A stretch of 64,000 bases of DNA. Source: Lantana camara (taxonomy: Eukaryota > Streptophyta > Magnoliopsida > Lamiales > Verbenaceae). Both the position numbers and the translations under genes were made by a program. How positions within the stretch are numbered: the stretch's first letter is position 1; every line of letters starts with the position of its first letter. Below are positions 11,779-24,049 of this stretch, piece after piece. The stretch lies in the NCBI GenBank assembly GCA_037501455.1, contig CM074863.1:59625501-59689500 (forward strand). The letters run 5' to 3'. The notes below the pieces were generated by a model. It did no database searches and was not told the DNA's origin. It saw only the letters and a list, made by a program, of their open reading frames with translations.

Positions 11779-14700
11779 TGTAACACCCCAAACGGAGAAG
11801 TGCCACATCCCCCGCACTATGACCCAGACCCGGAACATGAAATGAAAGTCCATACCCGAATCCGAATCAGAGCGAACGGGAGACCAACTCACACACTAGG
11901 CTAGGCGGATCTAACTTGACCAAAACTCAGAGCGCGGAAGCAATTAAAACCAACATCAATAGATAGCGGAAGCATTTAAAATAAAACATACAAAGCAGGT
12001 GACGGGTTCAACTAGTATAGATACCTAATCCCTAATATCAACATAAAGTAATAATCATCAAGTGCCACAAGGGCCGAATGAGAGTGCCACGCAGGGCTAC
12101 CGAATAGTAAAGTATAATCTCAAGTCTACAAGTCAAAGCATAAGTAAAGTGTATGAGAAGACAAATGCAAATAGAAAGACTAGACCGACGAAGTGCAACT
12201 CAAAGGACTCACTTCCGCCTAGCAAACGCCAACAATCCTGCAACTAAAAGTGTAAATGAGGGGTCAGTCAACTTGACCGAGTGAGGGGGTTAACGCACAC
12301 CCGCTGTATATATATAAGGAGCATAGCACAGAATAAAAAGGATGGACTCATGAACCGGGGATAGGTGTTACATACCAAAACGTTTTGAAAGAACCCGAAT
12401 AAGATATAGATATAAGTTTAGAAACCATTTTCCAGAAAGACTCTATCCCGATTCATAATTCCATAACATAACATAATCAACTGCTCGGCGAGTACGAGCT
12501 TCCAACCTCAACTCCTCATAACATAAATCAAAATCAATCCAACCTCTACACCAATGATGGAGGAGATGTACCGTCCCCATACCATCGAGAATAAACCGTC
12601 TAAAATAGACTCGATCTCAAGAGGGTAGCGAACCCACAAGAGTCATCCCCGGATAAAACACCGAAGGCTCAAGATATCACGCCTCCCTCATCACCCTAAG
12701 GTCGCGCAATGATATCTCAAATGGAAACTAGCACAGTGGCTTATCCGACGGCCCTATGCCGTACCGGTCTCCACTCGTACCAGCTCCTGGATCCACATAC
12801 AGAACAATACAGAATAGAACAGATACCATATATCATGGCTAACTCGCTACAGAATCATAACACCACTGAATTTTCCAAAACAGCTTACATATGCCTCAAA
12901 AACTGGTTTTTATATTTACACCCTTCCTACGCGATGGAACTTTAAGCCTCATGACCTCCATCCACGCAGGACTCACACAAGATCATCAACATATCATATT
13001 CAGCACATACATATCTATAATAGAGTATACTCGCATGCAAGGGTAGAAATCAACATGTAAAGGCCATAGGTCACGTAACTATACAAAATCCTAAACCTCA
13101 CCTCGTGAAAGTAGAGTCTGAGAGTGTGAAGGGCCAAACACTCTAAACCTCGGGCCCACCGGCACCACCAAACTCTGTGACAAGACATACAGAAGCCCAG
13201 ACTTAGACTCTATATGAACCAAACAAGACGCACGGCGTTGCTCAACATGATCGTGGTTATGCATAAGTGTTCATGTTGTGCTTGGATGAGGTGTCGTGGT
13301 CATTCAAAGCAAATCAATGCTCAACAAGGTCATATTTACAAGCAACCATCATGCAATTCCATATCCAAAGATGCAAGATCAATTTAGGAAGTCAATGTAT
13401 TCAGAAAATGCATATTAAATCATCCAATATCACAGGGTTCAATTATAATATTAGAATTAAGCATCAAGTTCATGACGAGTTATATAGTGCATAAGTAAGA
13501 GCAACTTGATCATATAAACATACAAAGTCGTTGTACGTAGATGGCATGCTTGATACAATTAAAGAGTGCATCTAATTCACTTAAGATCATACTTTACAAC
13601 TTCACAACATGTTTGGTACACAAGCTCAAGTCACATTCATAGTTTCATAATATTACACTTACATCCCCTAAGTCATTTATAAAAGTTTAGAATCATTACA
13701 CATATATCCCCTTAGTTGATTACTAAGCATAATTGTTCATTTAAAGTGTTTATACAATTATTCAATTAGGAATTAATTACTTACAAAAATGACAATTATC
13801 AATTTATCGTAATTCATAATATACCATTTTCGAGTAGTAAGGGTAAATCTAGATATTACAATTCTAACTCCTATCATGCATCAAGTCTCAAGTTGTTCAA
13901 GCATCTTTCATGTATCTAAATTATATTTGAAACACAATTTACAACAAACATAACATTGAGAACGTCTCAAATTCATATAGAGAAATCACAACATGTTCGT
14001 TCTTCTAAAATATCATTCAAGTTCATTTAGTCACATAAAAGATTAGTTTCTAAATATTACACTAACACCCCTTCGTACTTAACAAATAGAGTAAATTCAT
14101 CACATCGGGATTCAAATTGTAAATTAAAACATTCATGCATATCACAATCCATTCAATACATGTTTTCGTATACGATTGGAATACATCTCGATCAACAAAC
14201 CAACAATAACCAATTTATTTGCACTTAAAATAATTAATTCAAATAATCACAATTATGCAAAATAATTCGTAATAAATAAACCGAGTGTCCGATTAACGAA
14301 TGGAAAGTGGCTTTGAACTCACCACAACGAGACGAACATTCTGACCAAACGACGCCGGAACGACACCACTGTAGCTACCAGAATTTGGCCGGACCGCCGA
14401 CGGGCCGCCGTCAAAAGTAGTCGGAAAAATCCCGAAAAATCATTCCTGAATGAAGTCTTCGTGCCCGTTCTGAATCTTCAATCAATTTCTGGAAATTCCA
14501 AGCCGATTGTCCTAGATCTGAAATCTAAGAACACGAAAACCCTAAATCTTCAAACTCAAATTACTTCCAAACCGGTGAACCAAAATGCGATCCGAAGGAG
14601 GCGTTGTCTTACCCATGACGAGCTCTTCGAAAGCCCTAAGATAGCTTTCCAGAAAAATCCTCGGAGCTAGTGCCGCCGTTGCACCGCCACTTTGCCGCCG

Positions 14701-15799
14701 CCGATCCACCGCCAAACCACCGAATCTGGAGTGGCCTGATCACAGGTCACTAGTTCTCGTCGTTCCGAACAACTTTCGTGCAGAGCCCGAGACCAAAAGA
14801 TGGCCGGAAAAGGCCCCCATTGGCCGTCGAAGTTTCTGCCGCCGTCGCTACAGTAACTCGCGCCGCCGCCGCGAGCTTTGGGCGGCGCGTGCGGCTCCGT
14901 CTTTGCTCCGATGGCCGCGCCGCCAACGTCAAACGAAGCGCCTGGAAGTCTACTTTATGGGTCATGGATGCGTGTTGCTGAAATCCCGCCGGAAGCCGCC
15001 GGAAATGGGCGGCGAAGTCGCGGTCCGCCGCCACCCGCCTGGGCGTCTGAAAATCGGCGATATCTTCGCCGTCGTTCATCGTTAGGCTGTGAAATTGGTA
15101 CTCTTACGTCGGTCTCGCCGAGATAATCGAAATGGACTATTCGTTTGTTGAATTCCGTCAAGAAAAGATCGAGTTATGGGCTCGTAACCGAAGCCGCGAT
15201 AGTAACCCGCGGGAGAGAGAAAGTGGGAGAGGAGAGAGAGAGAGAAAAGGGATTGGGAGAAATGTGTCTTGTGCACAAGCTATATACAACCGGGTATCCT
15301 TATCGCGTAGCAAAGATAAATATCGCGTACAATTAATCGTAAATAAAATTGGTAAAGTTACGAATAAACATTCAAGCTCCGAATTAATTTTACAAATAAA
15401 AGTGAAATAAAGATTTATCAATTAGAGTTTAATTCAATTTAATTTTAGAAACTTTTCGTATAATTTAACGATATTTCGTAAACACATGATTGACAATTAA
15501 TCTCAAGGAATTCAAGTAAACCGAAATTAAACAAGTTAAGTAATATGATGGATTTAAAATCAACTTGACAATTATTTCATGGAATAAATTTGAATTAAAT
15601 CAAATTAGATAGTTAGGGTTAAATATGCTTGTAATTAATCAAGTTGGCAATTAATCTTAGAATAATTCGAATGAACACATATTAAATTGGATTTACATTA
15701 AATCACATAATTCAAGAATTCTTAAATTAAACACACATAAGTGTAGAGACTTACTTGTTGATGTCGTAAGAACGCCCTTCGAGAAAACGGGGCGTCACA
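11779..15799 (-). repeat. 5' LTR of element A (4021 bp)
   Basis: Direct repeat of 5329-9348. It contains the presumed promoter (TATA at 15286-15280 on the minus strand, followed by a pyrimidine-rich tract), the GC-rich block (about 14360-15090), a donor at 14612-14611 and an acceptor at 12239-12238. Confidence 0.92.
15280..15286 (-). promoter_or_regulatory. TATA box of element A LTR promoter
   Basis: TATATAG on the minus strand, followed within about 45 nt by a CT-rich tract. The identical arrangement occurs in element B at 41457-41463. Confidence 0.6.
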
Positions 15800-15804
15800 A
15801 GACA

Positions 15805-17455
15805 CCTAAGGGACCACCTCCTTTCCCACGGGACAAACCTCTGAACAAAACAAACGACAAAAGACATACTTAGACTCAAATGAACTAAATAGACTCGCTC
15901 AGCAAATGCATGTGAATGCAATGCATGTCACATACGTTCAAATTTAGACATATTGGAGCAAATATCATACCATCATAGCAATGAAGAGTAAATTAAGTTC
16001 ATATCATATCATATAAGCTCATAACATATCATATTATAGCATATCAATATCATATATGAATTTAAAACACATAAGGAAGGCAAAAGATACAAAGGAAGCA
16101 ACAAGAGGTAGCATTTAGGGCATATATATAGGTTCATACGCATAGGCAAAGATCGAAATCACGTAACCGACACATAAAACAACACAGAACGTATTAAATG
16201 AACATATATTATATCAAATTGTATCATACCTCATGCATATACAAGTTTATATTACATATACAAGGCAAGATATGCAAGAATATATCACAGGTTGCACTTA
16301 AACGGTTATGTATTCAAGTCACGTTTACACTTAGCAAATAAATCCATAAAATTAAAATGAGCATCAAAACATATTCTATAAAAACTAATTAACATTTTAG
16401 GATCATAATTGGGGTGGGAGAAAATATATAAAATCATAAACATAGCAAAAACAACATATAGGTTCAAAGAAAGGAGCGAAGAATCGCGTGCGCAGCTCCG
16501 GAACGAATATCGTTGATGCAGCAGCTTCTTGGCCTGGATGGGGGACTAAACGGCTGTTTAGTCCCCTCTTCCTTCCCATTTGAATGACCGTTCAGCAGTG
16601 CAAAATTTGCTGCCATGCCTGAACGGTCGTTCAAGCTCAAAGCTTGAGCCGGGTGAACGGGCGTTCATTTTTGCGCTGCTGCTGCTGTTCCTCTTCGTTT
16701 TTACAGCTGAAACCTGGGGAAAACATGGCTAAAACATGGGCAACACATAGGGGGAGATGTATACTCAACAACCATGCCAAAATCACAAAGAAAACAACAC
16801 CAAAGATCACCATTTCAGTCCCAAAAATCACACGCAGCAGCAGGCCAAAGAAGAGCAGTCATGTTCTTGCATATATATTCAAGTTTCATGGAGTTCAACA
16901 ATGGTGGATTCTCATACACTTAACATACATCAAATTCAATCTCAAATATGCATAATGGAAGTTGGAGTGATCAGATTTCATGCACCAATTCTCAAGAAAA
17001 CCGAATTTAAACCATAAATTCAAAAATGGAGTCATAACCTAACTATTCATGTTCATGCTCAAAAACCTACTCAAATCTGAATGAAAATATGCAAATCATG
17101 ACTTAAAACAACCACAAGGAGATAGACATCAAGAATATGTACTTACCTCTTGAATTGGAGAAGAATCGATGAAGTTATGAGCTTGAAAAGCAAGAAGATG
17201 AACAGTTACGGGTTTCCTACTCTCTTCACATTTGCAGCTACTTCTCTCTCCTTTCTTGGCTGAGTTCGAAATGGGGTTTGGGTCAGTCTAAGAGAGGATT
17301 TAACTAGGGTTCAAGAGTGAGGTGATTTGGTTGAGAAATGAGTGAGTTATAGCTAAAACCATAAAGGGTGGCAGATCTGCACGAGAGGCTCGGTTCGAAC
17401 AAAAGTCGGGGGGGGATCAAACGGGATTAGAAAAATATGAGGCTAGGTTCCTTAA
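15805..17455 (-). mobile_element. Old LTR relic (R0), right part
   Basis: Follows solo LTR S1 in order from about 2205 to 4070 with heavy divergence: CTTAGACTC with ATGAACTAAATAGAC near 15875, a hairpin cluster at 16541-16667, and a sense-strand donor CAAGAG|GTAAGTAC at 17146-17145. No termini or duplication can be fixed on the right, so it is degraded or truncated. The reading frames near 16640-17020 span hairpin and AT-rich sequence and show no known domain. Confidence 0.55.
16541..16667 (-). repeat. Cluster of perfect hairpins in LTR relic R0
   Basis: GGGGACTAAAC (16541-16551) pairs with GTTTAGTCCCC (16556-16566) over a 4-nt loop. Further pairs are GACCGTTCAG with CTGAACGGTC, TCAAGCT with AGCTTGA (about 16631-16647), and TGAAC (16654-16658) with GTTCA (16663-16667). 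Confidence 0.85.
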
Positions 17456-18051
17456 CCTAATCCTGGCCTAATATGTTCGACACCTATAGCTTCAAGATAC
17501 CTCTAGGTGACGATTTCCTTGCTTCCTGAAATCATGTATATATTACAAATACATTATCTTCGTATGCTACTCTACTACATTACCCCCTTTATGACATTGT
17601 TACCATTCGCTCTTTCTGTGTGTTAATATGCTGTTTACTTACAAGTTTTAAATTTCTTTATCTTCCGCTGCATTACGCTCTACTTAAGTACCGTCTATAC
17701 CATTCGCCGTAATATTTCTCGAATGCTAGGTCTCACATCCACTCGAGGGTAGTACGGTGCGGGAGTTGCAGTGTTAGGGGGCGCTATAGTCCTCGACTTC
17801 ACCCTCCTTGCTATTTTGAGAAAGATCTTGATCCATGTGAAATTGGATTGAGTTTAAACCACAATGTCTAGGGAAGGTGTTCCAAAGCGTCTAGTTAGAA
17901 AGAGATGTGGTTTCCCACAAACAATGTCAAAATTATTGTGCCCAAAAATGATCGAGGATACAATCAATTGAAAATTATAAAGCGGGAGGAAGTTGATCGA
18001 GTGTGAGGCTCAAGGATTGTAGTTCAAGGGTGAAAGATCGAACACCTCTTT
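17456..18051. other. Unassigned sequence, possibly degraded retrotransposon
   Basis: No convincing gene. 17640-17800 loosely resembles the 3' end of the large LTRs seen elsewhere here (ATCTTCCGCTGC..., GGTGCGGGAGTTGCAGTG). 17860-18050 is purine-rich and broken in all frames. Confidence 0.35.
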
Positions 18052-18445
18052 GATATGGACGAAGATATGATGTTTCAAGAAAGAAGCCTAAGAGATATGG
18101 CAGGAATTGGATAGATTGATTCTGTTTAGTGGTAGGATATAGATTGATATAATTTAATATTTAAGATATGCATTAGAAAAATAGGATATTCTGTTTAGTT
18201 GTAGGATATTCAATATTTACGTAATCCTTTCCTTTTAAGAGTAAGTAGGTTTAGGGTTTCTTTTACTTATATATAGTTAAGCATTACGTTGTTTTTATTA
18301 TCAGAAATAATAATTCAATTCTAATGCATATCTTAAATATTAAATTATATCAATCTATATCCTACCACTAAACAGAATCAATCTATTCAATTCCTGCCAT
18401 ATCTCTTAGGCTTCTTTCTTGAAACATCATATCTTCGTCCATATC
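18052..18445. repeat. 127-bp inverted repeat with 140-bp loop
   Basis: 18052-18178 and the reverse complement of 18319-18445 agree at nearly every base (one G/A difference seen). The loop is AT-rich, contains TATATATAG at about 18270 and reads like LTR sequence. It may be a rearranged LTR fragment or a fold-back element. A transcript would form a long, nearly perfect hairpin. Confidence 0.85.
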
Positions 18446-19974
18446 ACTCTTCGTGCTAGGATCACACGAAGGTTAAAAGGTAAGATTGAGGTAGTTTCCG
18501 GTGTTGTCACTTCGAATCTGAAATAAGTAAACTTTAGAGAGAAGATTTATAAGAGCTTATGGAGAGTATTAATAAGTAAGATATGTCTTAACAATGTAGA
18601 GTAATTGTCGGCGCACTTATAAGAGAATGTCTATGGGTATTTCCAGGTAATTAACAATAAGATGTCTGATGAGGTCATCTCTATAGTTGTTGGCGTAGTG
18701 AGAGGATGACATGACAAGTCGTGACATCAACCTTAATGAAATACTATGATCCTGATAGAGACAACTTTGTGGTGTATTTGATGATATTGATTGAGTGCAC
18801 AACCAGAGAACGTTAGTTAGAGACTAAACAACCCTGGGCGGTAAGTCATCTTTAACCAACTGAGGTAGTGCCCTCGAACTCAGCCACTCAAGGGGTGTCC
18901 GAAACTGTGGGGCCAACTAAAATGAGGCCCGAGTGCCACAAGGGAGATCTCCGAGTAGGCGTATTGTAGTCACGTGCCAACTCCTTAATGGAGAAGGCTG
19001 GATGGCGTGCCTGAGTATAATTGTGGTATGTGATATGTATTAAGAAGTTGCAAGCTCATAACATAATCCAGTTTGTTTCAATATTCGAGTTGCCAAATAA
19101 AATTGAATTTGCTTGCAAGTCTCATTAATTATAATTTTCAAAGAAATTCCCCATTACTTTATATTTTTTTCGTTCTTTCATGTAGTAACGAGTTGCAACG
19201 GTTTGAAATATAGTAATCGAGTAATAGTCAAACTAATGTGTAATTTTAATTCTAATCGCAACATATCTCAAATCTTCATACATGTATTAGCAAATTTTGA
19301 TTTAACAATAATTATATAATCCTTGCACCATATTGTATTTTTGCATGCATGTAATAAAAATAATATTTAAATACAAATAATTGCAAAAGAGTAGGAGCAG
19401 GCTGAGGGGGCGTCTGGTTTTCTCATTTTCATAAAACATATATTTTCATAAATAAGATTTTAAATTCATAATTTCTCCCGCTTCAAATGATGAGAATTAT
19501 GTATATCCAGCAAACGTTGTGATTTAAAATACATAATACGAAAGGTTGTCTACTCTCATCACCTTTTTATACTCTACGATGGTTAAGTCGATTGCAAGCG
19601 AATTTGCTTTTGTTGATCGCAAAAAAGTAAGATGTCAAAAAGAATAAGTTTTCAACAATAACCCAAATATACTTATACCGTAGAAATTGCACCTAAATAT
19701 ACATAGAAGCACCCCATTCCTGAGCAATTCCATGGGATTCAAAGCCAATGTGACCAAATTTAGCTTTAACCGGATATGCAAATTTATCAGCACAAGCTGC
19801 TCCTTTTGCCTTTCCTTAATTTCGCTGTTGCTGCTGCTTCTCTATAATCTTAATGGATGCCTAACCTTCTGCAAAGGTTTCATGATAGATTTTGAATTTT
19901 GAATTTCAATAGGAGGTACAAACTATAATCATATAAGATTTTCTTTTAGGGGTAATGGATGATATTTGTCTTTG
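18446..19974. other. Unassigned intergenic sequence
   Basis: No gene or bounded repeat recognised. 18820-19010 is less AT-rich than its surroundings but broken in all frames, possibly an old element. 19310-19930 is AT-rich. Confidence 0.4.
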
Positions 19975-20095
19975 TCAGAACTCAGACGGTTTTACCAACC
20001 GCACCAAATTGGTCACTGACTTCTTTTAGTGACCGATTTTATTATTTCAGGGACCGATCAAGCAGTCACAAAAACCTTTTTTTTTTTTGGTAGTG
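19975..20095. mobile_element. Terminal fragment of a CACTA-type DNA transposon
   Basis: The sequence ends T-run then GGTAGTG at 20095, so the reverse complement starts CACTACC followed by an A-run, as in plant CACTA ends. Subterminal copies of a GTGACCGAT-like motif occur inside (GGTCACTGAC, AGTGACCGAT, GGGACCGATC, CAGTCAC), typical of this superfamily. The other end was not found. Confidence 0.5.
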
Positions 20096-20705
20096 AACCA
20101 CCTTATATGAATTACAAAAATGTCATCAATGAAAAAAAATTCGGCAAAATATAAAGTGATAGTATAATTATTTTCTGCAAATGTACTCATTTAGTGAGAA
20201 ATAATCTATTTTTGCACAAAACTTATTGTCGTAAAGCTTAATTGAGAGAAGATTGTTTAATTGTTAGATAACCAATGACAGCGGACCTATCATTAATTAA
20301 CAATAAGTAAAATACTAACACAAGACCATGGGAACAAATTTCTTTGTCAAAATGTTGTATTATAATAAATGTTTCACTAATTGTCAACTATGACAACTAA
20401 AACACTATTTTTTGTCACTATAAACTATACCCGATGGGATAAAGATTGTTGTTGCCAAATTAATTTAATATGTGACGAAGCGAGATGTTACATAATCCAT
20501 ATCACTGGTGATAATTTTAAAAAGTAACTTCTCTTTTTTTTTTTAATTTATTTTTTCACTATACAACTTTTTTTCTAGTTTGAACTTAGATCAGAAAAAA
20601 ATATAATAGAAAACCATTATCGATTACAATCATCATGTATTTGCACAGGACAATATCCATGTTAAGAATCTTATGGCATAAATTCTTAGGCAAATTGCGT
20701 GGTAT
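20096..20705. other. AT-rich intergenic sequence
   Basis: No gene, repeat boundary or RNA gene recognised; many short T and A runs. Confidence 0.5.
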
Positions 20706-20833
20706 ATGTGTGAGTTTAGGGATAGTAAAAAATTGGCCTTTCTACTATTATTAATTATATCATGGTCCGTAGCATTTCATTTTGTCGCAAGCATCCCTGA
20801 AGTAAGGGTGTTAGTATTACACGAAACATTAAA
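20706..20833 (+). pseudogene. Short secretory-type reading frame truncated by copia insertion
   Basis: From ATG at 20706 the frame gives a basic start, a hydrophobic run (LAFLLLLIISWSVAFHF) and a plausible signal-peptidase site after VAS, then about 17 residues before retrotransposon LTR sequence begins at 20834. This could be the first exon of a small secreted-peptide gene cut by the copia element, but no family is recognised and no continuation is seen right of 26575. A chance frame cannot be excluded. Confidence 0.25.
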
Positions 20834-21270
20834 TGTTGGGGATGTTTCAACACTAACTTTTCTAATCCAAGAAGTGAAGCCTCCAGATTGTCCAAGAAAA
20901 GAGATCTCTAGGTTACCTTGGAAATGAATTCTCTAGATTACCTTAGAAATGAATTCTCTATATTACTTTGTTGGTCAAATTACGGCATTGAAAGTTTTGG
21001 ATAATTAGAGAGAGTTCTAGTATTAGAAAAGTCATTAGTTGTGTGCTATATCAATACTATAAATAGGGGATGTTGTATTGCTTTACATTTATGCAAAAAA
21101 CTTGAGGAAGGTAGGGTGAGCAATATTGAGATCTTGTTTTAGCAGAAATAGTGTGGTGAGGGATGTGAGTTGTAAAATTGTTCTCTTTCATATATATATA
21201 AGAGTGTTGTTGTTGAGAGTTGAGAAAGTGCCTCCATATCATATCGTTTGAGTGACCCTTTTTCTCTACA
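20834..21270 (+). repeat. 5' LTR of copia-1
   Basis: About 437 bp, matching 26095-26575 from TTCAACACTAAC onward with about six substitutions. TATAAATAG at 21058-21066 is the likely promoter TATA box. Ends CTCTACA at 21270. Confidence 0.9.
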
Positions 21271-21273
21271 ATT

Positions 21274-21287
21274 TGGTATTAGAGCCA
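21274..21287 (+). promoter_or_regulatory. Primer-binding site of copia-1
   Basis: TGGTATTAGAGCCA, three bases after the 5' LTR. One C-to-T change from the usual initiator-Met tRNA match (TGGTATCAGAGC). Confidence 0.85.
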
Positions 21288-21484
21288 AGTTCGTGGGTTC
21301 GGTTGATATAGTTTTTACTCACAAGAGAGCAATTTTTCTTTGCATCAACAGTTGATTGGTCGGGGACCAATTTTTGAGTTTTGCAGTATCGTCGCTCGTG
21401 CACAGTCGGGGACTGTAAAAAGCTTGTAGGTCGGGGACCTCGCTTCCTTGGTGACGATAAAAGGTTTTTTTTTTTTAGGTCACG

Positions 21485-23021
21485 ATGGTTGATACAATTG
21501 GTGCAATTGGTGGTGTGAAAAAATTAAATCACACCAATTATAAATATCGGAAGACTTGTATTTGAGTCTTATTTGCAAGAACAAGATCTATGGTCACTTG
21601 TTGGCGGTACGGAGACCACATCCCCTCCACAGGATGCTGCCAGAACTCTTGAGAAATGGCAAACCAAGGCTGGGAAGGCCATGTTCGTCCTCAAGACAAC
21701 TATTGAGGAAGAATTGTTGGAGCATATTGAAGATGCGAAGACACCTGAAGAAATCTGGGACATATTTGCAGCGCTTTTCTCCCAGAAAAATGATGCACGC
21801 CTCCAAATGTTAGAAAGTGAGTTGATGACTACCACTCAACGAGATATAACTGTAAGTCAATATTTTACAAAAATTAAATCCATTTGTCATGAAATTGCAA
21901 AACTAGACCCCGAATCCAAAATTAATGACCAACGTATAAAAAGAATTATTATTCATGGATTACGTCCTGAATATAATGGTCTAGTTACGGCAATTCGTGG
22001 TTGGCAAAATCAACCATCTTTAGTTGAGTTGGAGAACCTTCTAGCCAGTCAAGAAAGCTTGGATAAGAGGACATCCACCCAAGTTGGGGAGACAGCCCTA
22101 TTCAGCAAAAAATGGTGTAACAAGCCAAACAAAGGAAGATGGACGTGGCCAAAGAAGGAAGGAGGTGGTAGAAAACAACATCAACGATATCAGCGCACAC
22201 AAACAGGGGGAGCACAACAAAATAAAAACCGAGGAGGATGGCGTCCGAGACAACGCAATAGTGATAATAAATGTTACAATTACGGTAAAGAAGGACACTT
22301 TGCTCGAGATTGTCGGCGCCCAAAGAAGACGTTTGAGGTAAACTTGGTGATATCAGAAAATCATCAAGTTGCAGACAATAGTGAAGAAGAGTGGGACCTG
22401 CAGGCATCATTTGCCTCAGCTCAACTGAATGATGACGAGGAAATAAATTTTGACAAAAGACATGTCAACGAGGACACAGGTCCTGTTTTAGTAGCATTAT
22501 CGACAAGTGTGATTGAGGACAAGGACATCGAAACCGCAGCCTTGGCGAGTCCTGAAACAGTTAATTATGAAGATGATTGGATTATCGACTTAGGATGTTC
22601 CAATCACATGACAGGTGATGAAAAGAAGCTACAAAGCATGATGGCGTATAAAGGCAAGAAATTGGTAGTAAACGCAGATAATTCAAAGCTACTTATCTCC
22701 CACATCGGCGATACAATTATTGCCTCCCGCCACGGTTCAAGCAACGTACAACTGGAGAATGTTCATCATATGCCTGGCATGAAGAAGAACTTGTTGTCAG
22801 TATCACAACTGACAACTTCTGGCAAGCATGTCTTATTCAGACCGCATTATGTGAAAATATATCAAGGTTCAAATTTGTCGGACAAACCAATCATGGAAGG
22901 AAAGAAGATGGAGGCCATCTATGTGATGTCAGCAGAATCATCATACGTGGATAAGACCAGAAAGAACGAGACAGTTGACTTTAGCATGCAAGGTTTGGAC
23001 ATGTGGGTTATTCAAAATTGA
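21485..23021 (+). pseudogene. copia-1 gag-protease region, frameshifted
   Basis: Gag-type capsid followed by nucleocapsid and protease of a Ty1/copia polyprotein. The natural start is the ATG at 21485. A one-base change in a T run near 21561 puts the rest in another frame, which stays open from 21573 to 23021. The zinc knuckle near residue 234 of the open part reads C-x2-Y-x4-H-x4-C, so its second metal ligand is Tyr instead of Cys. The protease site (codon at 22587) reads D-L-G instead of D-S/T-G. A second frameshift near 22990 breaks the start of the integrase zinc-binding domain. Three of these changes alone would be inactivating. Identification as copia gag-pro is firm from the order and motifs. 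Confidence 0.9.
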
Positions 23022-23959
23022 AAATAATGACGCAGAAGTCAATGCTCAATGGACTACCTCAACTAGAGGTACGTGAAGACGCTATCTGTGCAGGATGTCA
23101 ATTCGGGAAAGCTCATCAATTTCCATACCAGGAGTCAAAATATAGAGCTAGTGAGCCTCTTGAAATTATTCATTCAGGCATCCTCGGTCCAGTAAAGCAA
23201 CCGTCCATTAGTGGATATCGCTATATGATCACATTCATTGATGATTTTTCAAGGTATGTCTGGATTAATTTCTTGAAGGAAAAATCAGATGCATTTGACT
23301 CCTTTAAAAAATTTCAAGAAAATGTCGAATCAACAATTGGAAAACAAATAAAATGCCTGCGTACTGATAATGGCCGAGAATATACTTCTGGAGTTTTTTT
23401 CGAATATTTGAGAAAATGTAAGATTCGACGACAACTTACCTGTCTAAGCACGCCACAACAGAATGGGGTGGCAGAAAGAAAGAATCGACATCTTGCAGAA
23501 GTTTGTCGGAGCATGCTGCATGCAAAAAATGTTCCAAGTAAGTTTTGGGCAGAAGCAATGAAGACGGCGGTATATGTAACCAACAGATTGCCACAATCAA
23601 AGCTTGGTTTTGTCTCTCCATTTCAAAAACTTTGGAATGTGAAGCCAACTGTAAGTCATTTCAAAGTTTTTGGGTGTGTTAGTTATGTGTTTGTTCTAGA
23701 TAACTTGAGAACTAAATTCGACAAGAAGGCAATCCGGTGCATATTTTTCGGTTATGATGATGAACGAAAAGGATGGAGATGTTGTGATCCTACCACAGAC
23801 CGCTGTTTGACTTCAAGAAACATAGTATTCGATGAAGCTTCATCTTGGTGGTCCCCACAAGAAGTAATGTTGCCAGACTCGGTGGAAATGGAAGCTAAAT
23901 TACAAGAAAAGCTTGAAGAACCACATGTCGAGGAGGCTAGTAAACCCAAGAACCCTTGA
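23003..23959 (+). pseudogene. copia-1 integrase region
   Basis: Retains the Cys pair of the zinc-binding domain (CAGC), the core D-D-E residues in [15 protein letters not shown] and GVAERKNR, and the downstream [10 protein letters not shown] block typical of copia integrase. Together these would insert element cDNA into the genome. The frame ends in two consecutive stops, TGA TAA at 23957-23962, after which the same frame continues to the reverse transcriptase. The frame differs from gag-protease by a frameshift. Confidence 0.9.
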
Positions 23960-24049
23960 TAAACCGGTGTACATTATGAAACTCCAGAAATCCTTCGACC
24001 GACCCAATTAGAAGTTGAAGAAGATGTTGAACCTCAACTTCAAAGAGCA

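Larger units (their letters stand above)
5329..15799 (-). mobile_element. Complete LARD retrotransposon, element A
   Basis: A 10,471-bp element: LTR 5329-9348, internal domain 9349-11778, LTR 11779-15799. It is flanked by the 5-bp duplication AGACA (5324-5328 and 15800-15804) and has TG...CA LTR ends. The minus orientation is fixed by the primer-binding site next to the right-hand LTR and the polypurine tract next to the left-hand LTR. The internal domain has no gag, protease, integrase or reverse transcriptase, so it is non-autonomous: two ~4-kb LTRs around ~2.4 kb of noncoding DNA. Element B is the same family in the opposite orientation. The superfamily of the helper (Gypsy or Copia) cannot be decided here. 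Confidence 0.92.

Noticed and set aside
19690..19870. Minus-strand stretch resembling an exon (polar, Gln/Lys-rich, then an aromatic-rich part)
   Set aside because: It has an internal stop, no in-frame acceptor, and no recognised family; not enough to call an exon or link it to the TPX2-like gene.
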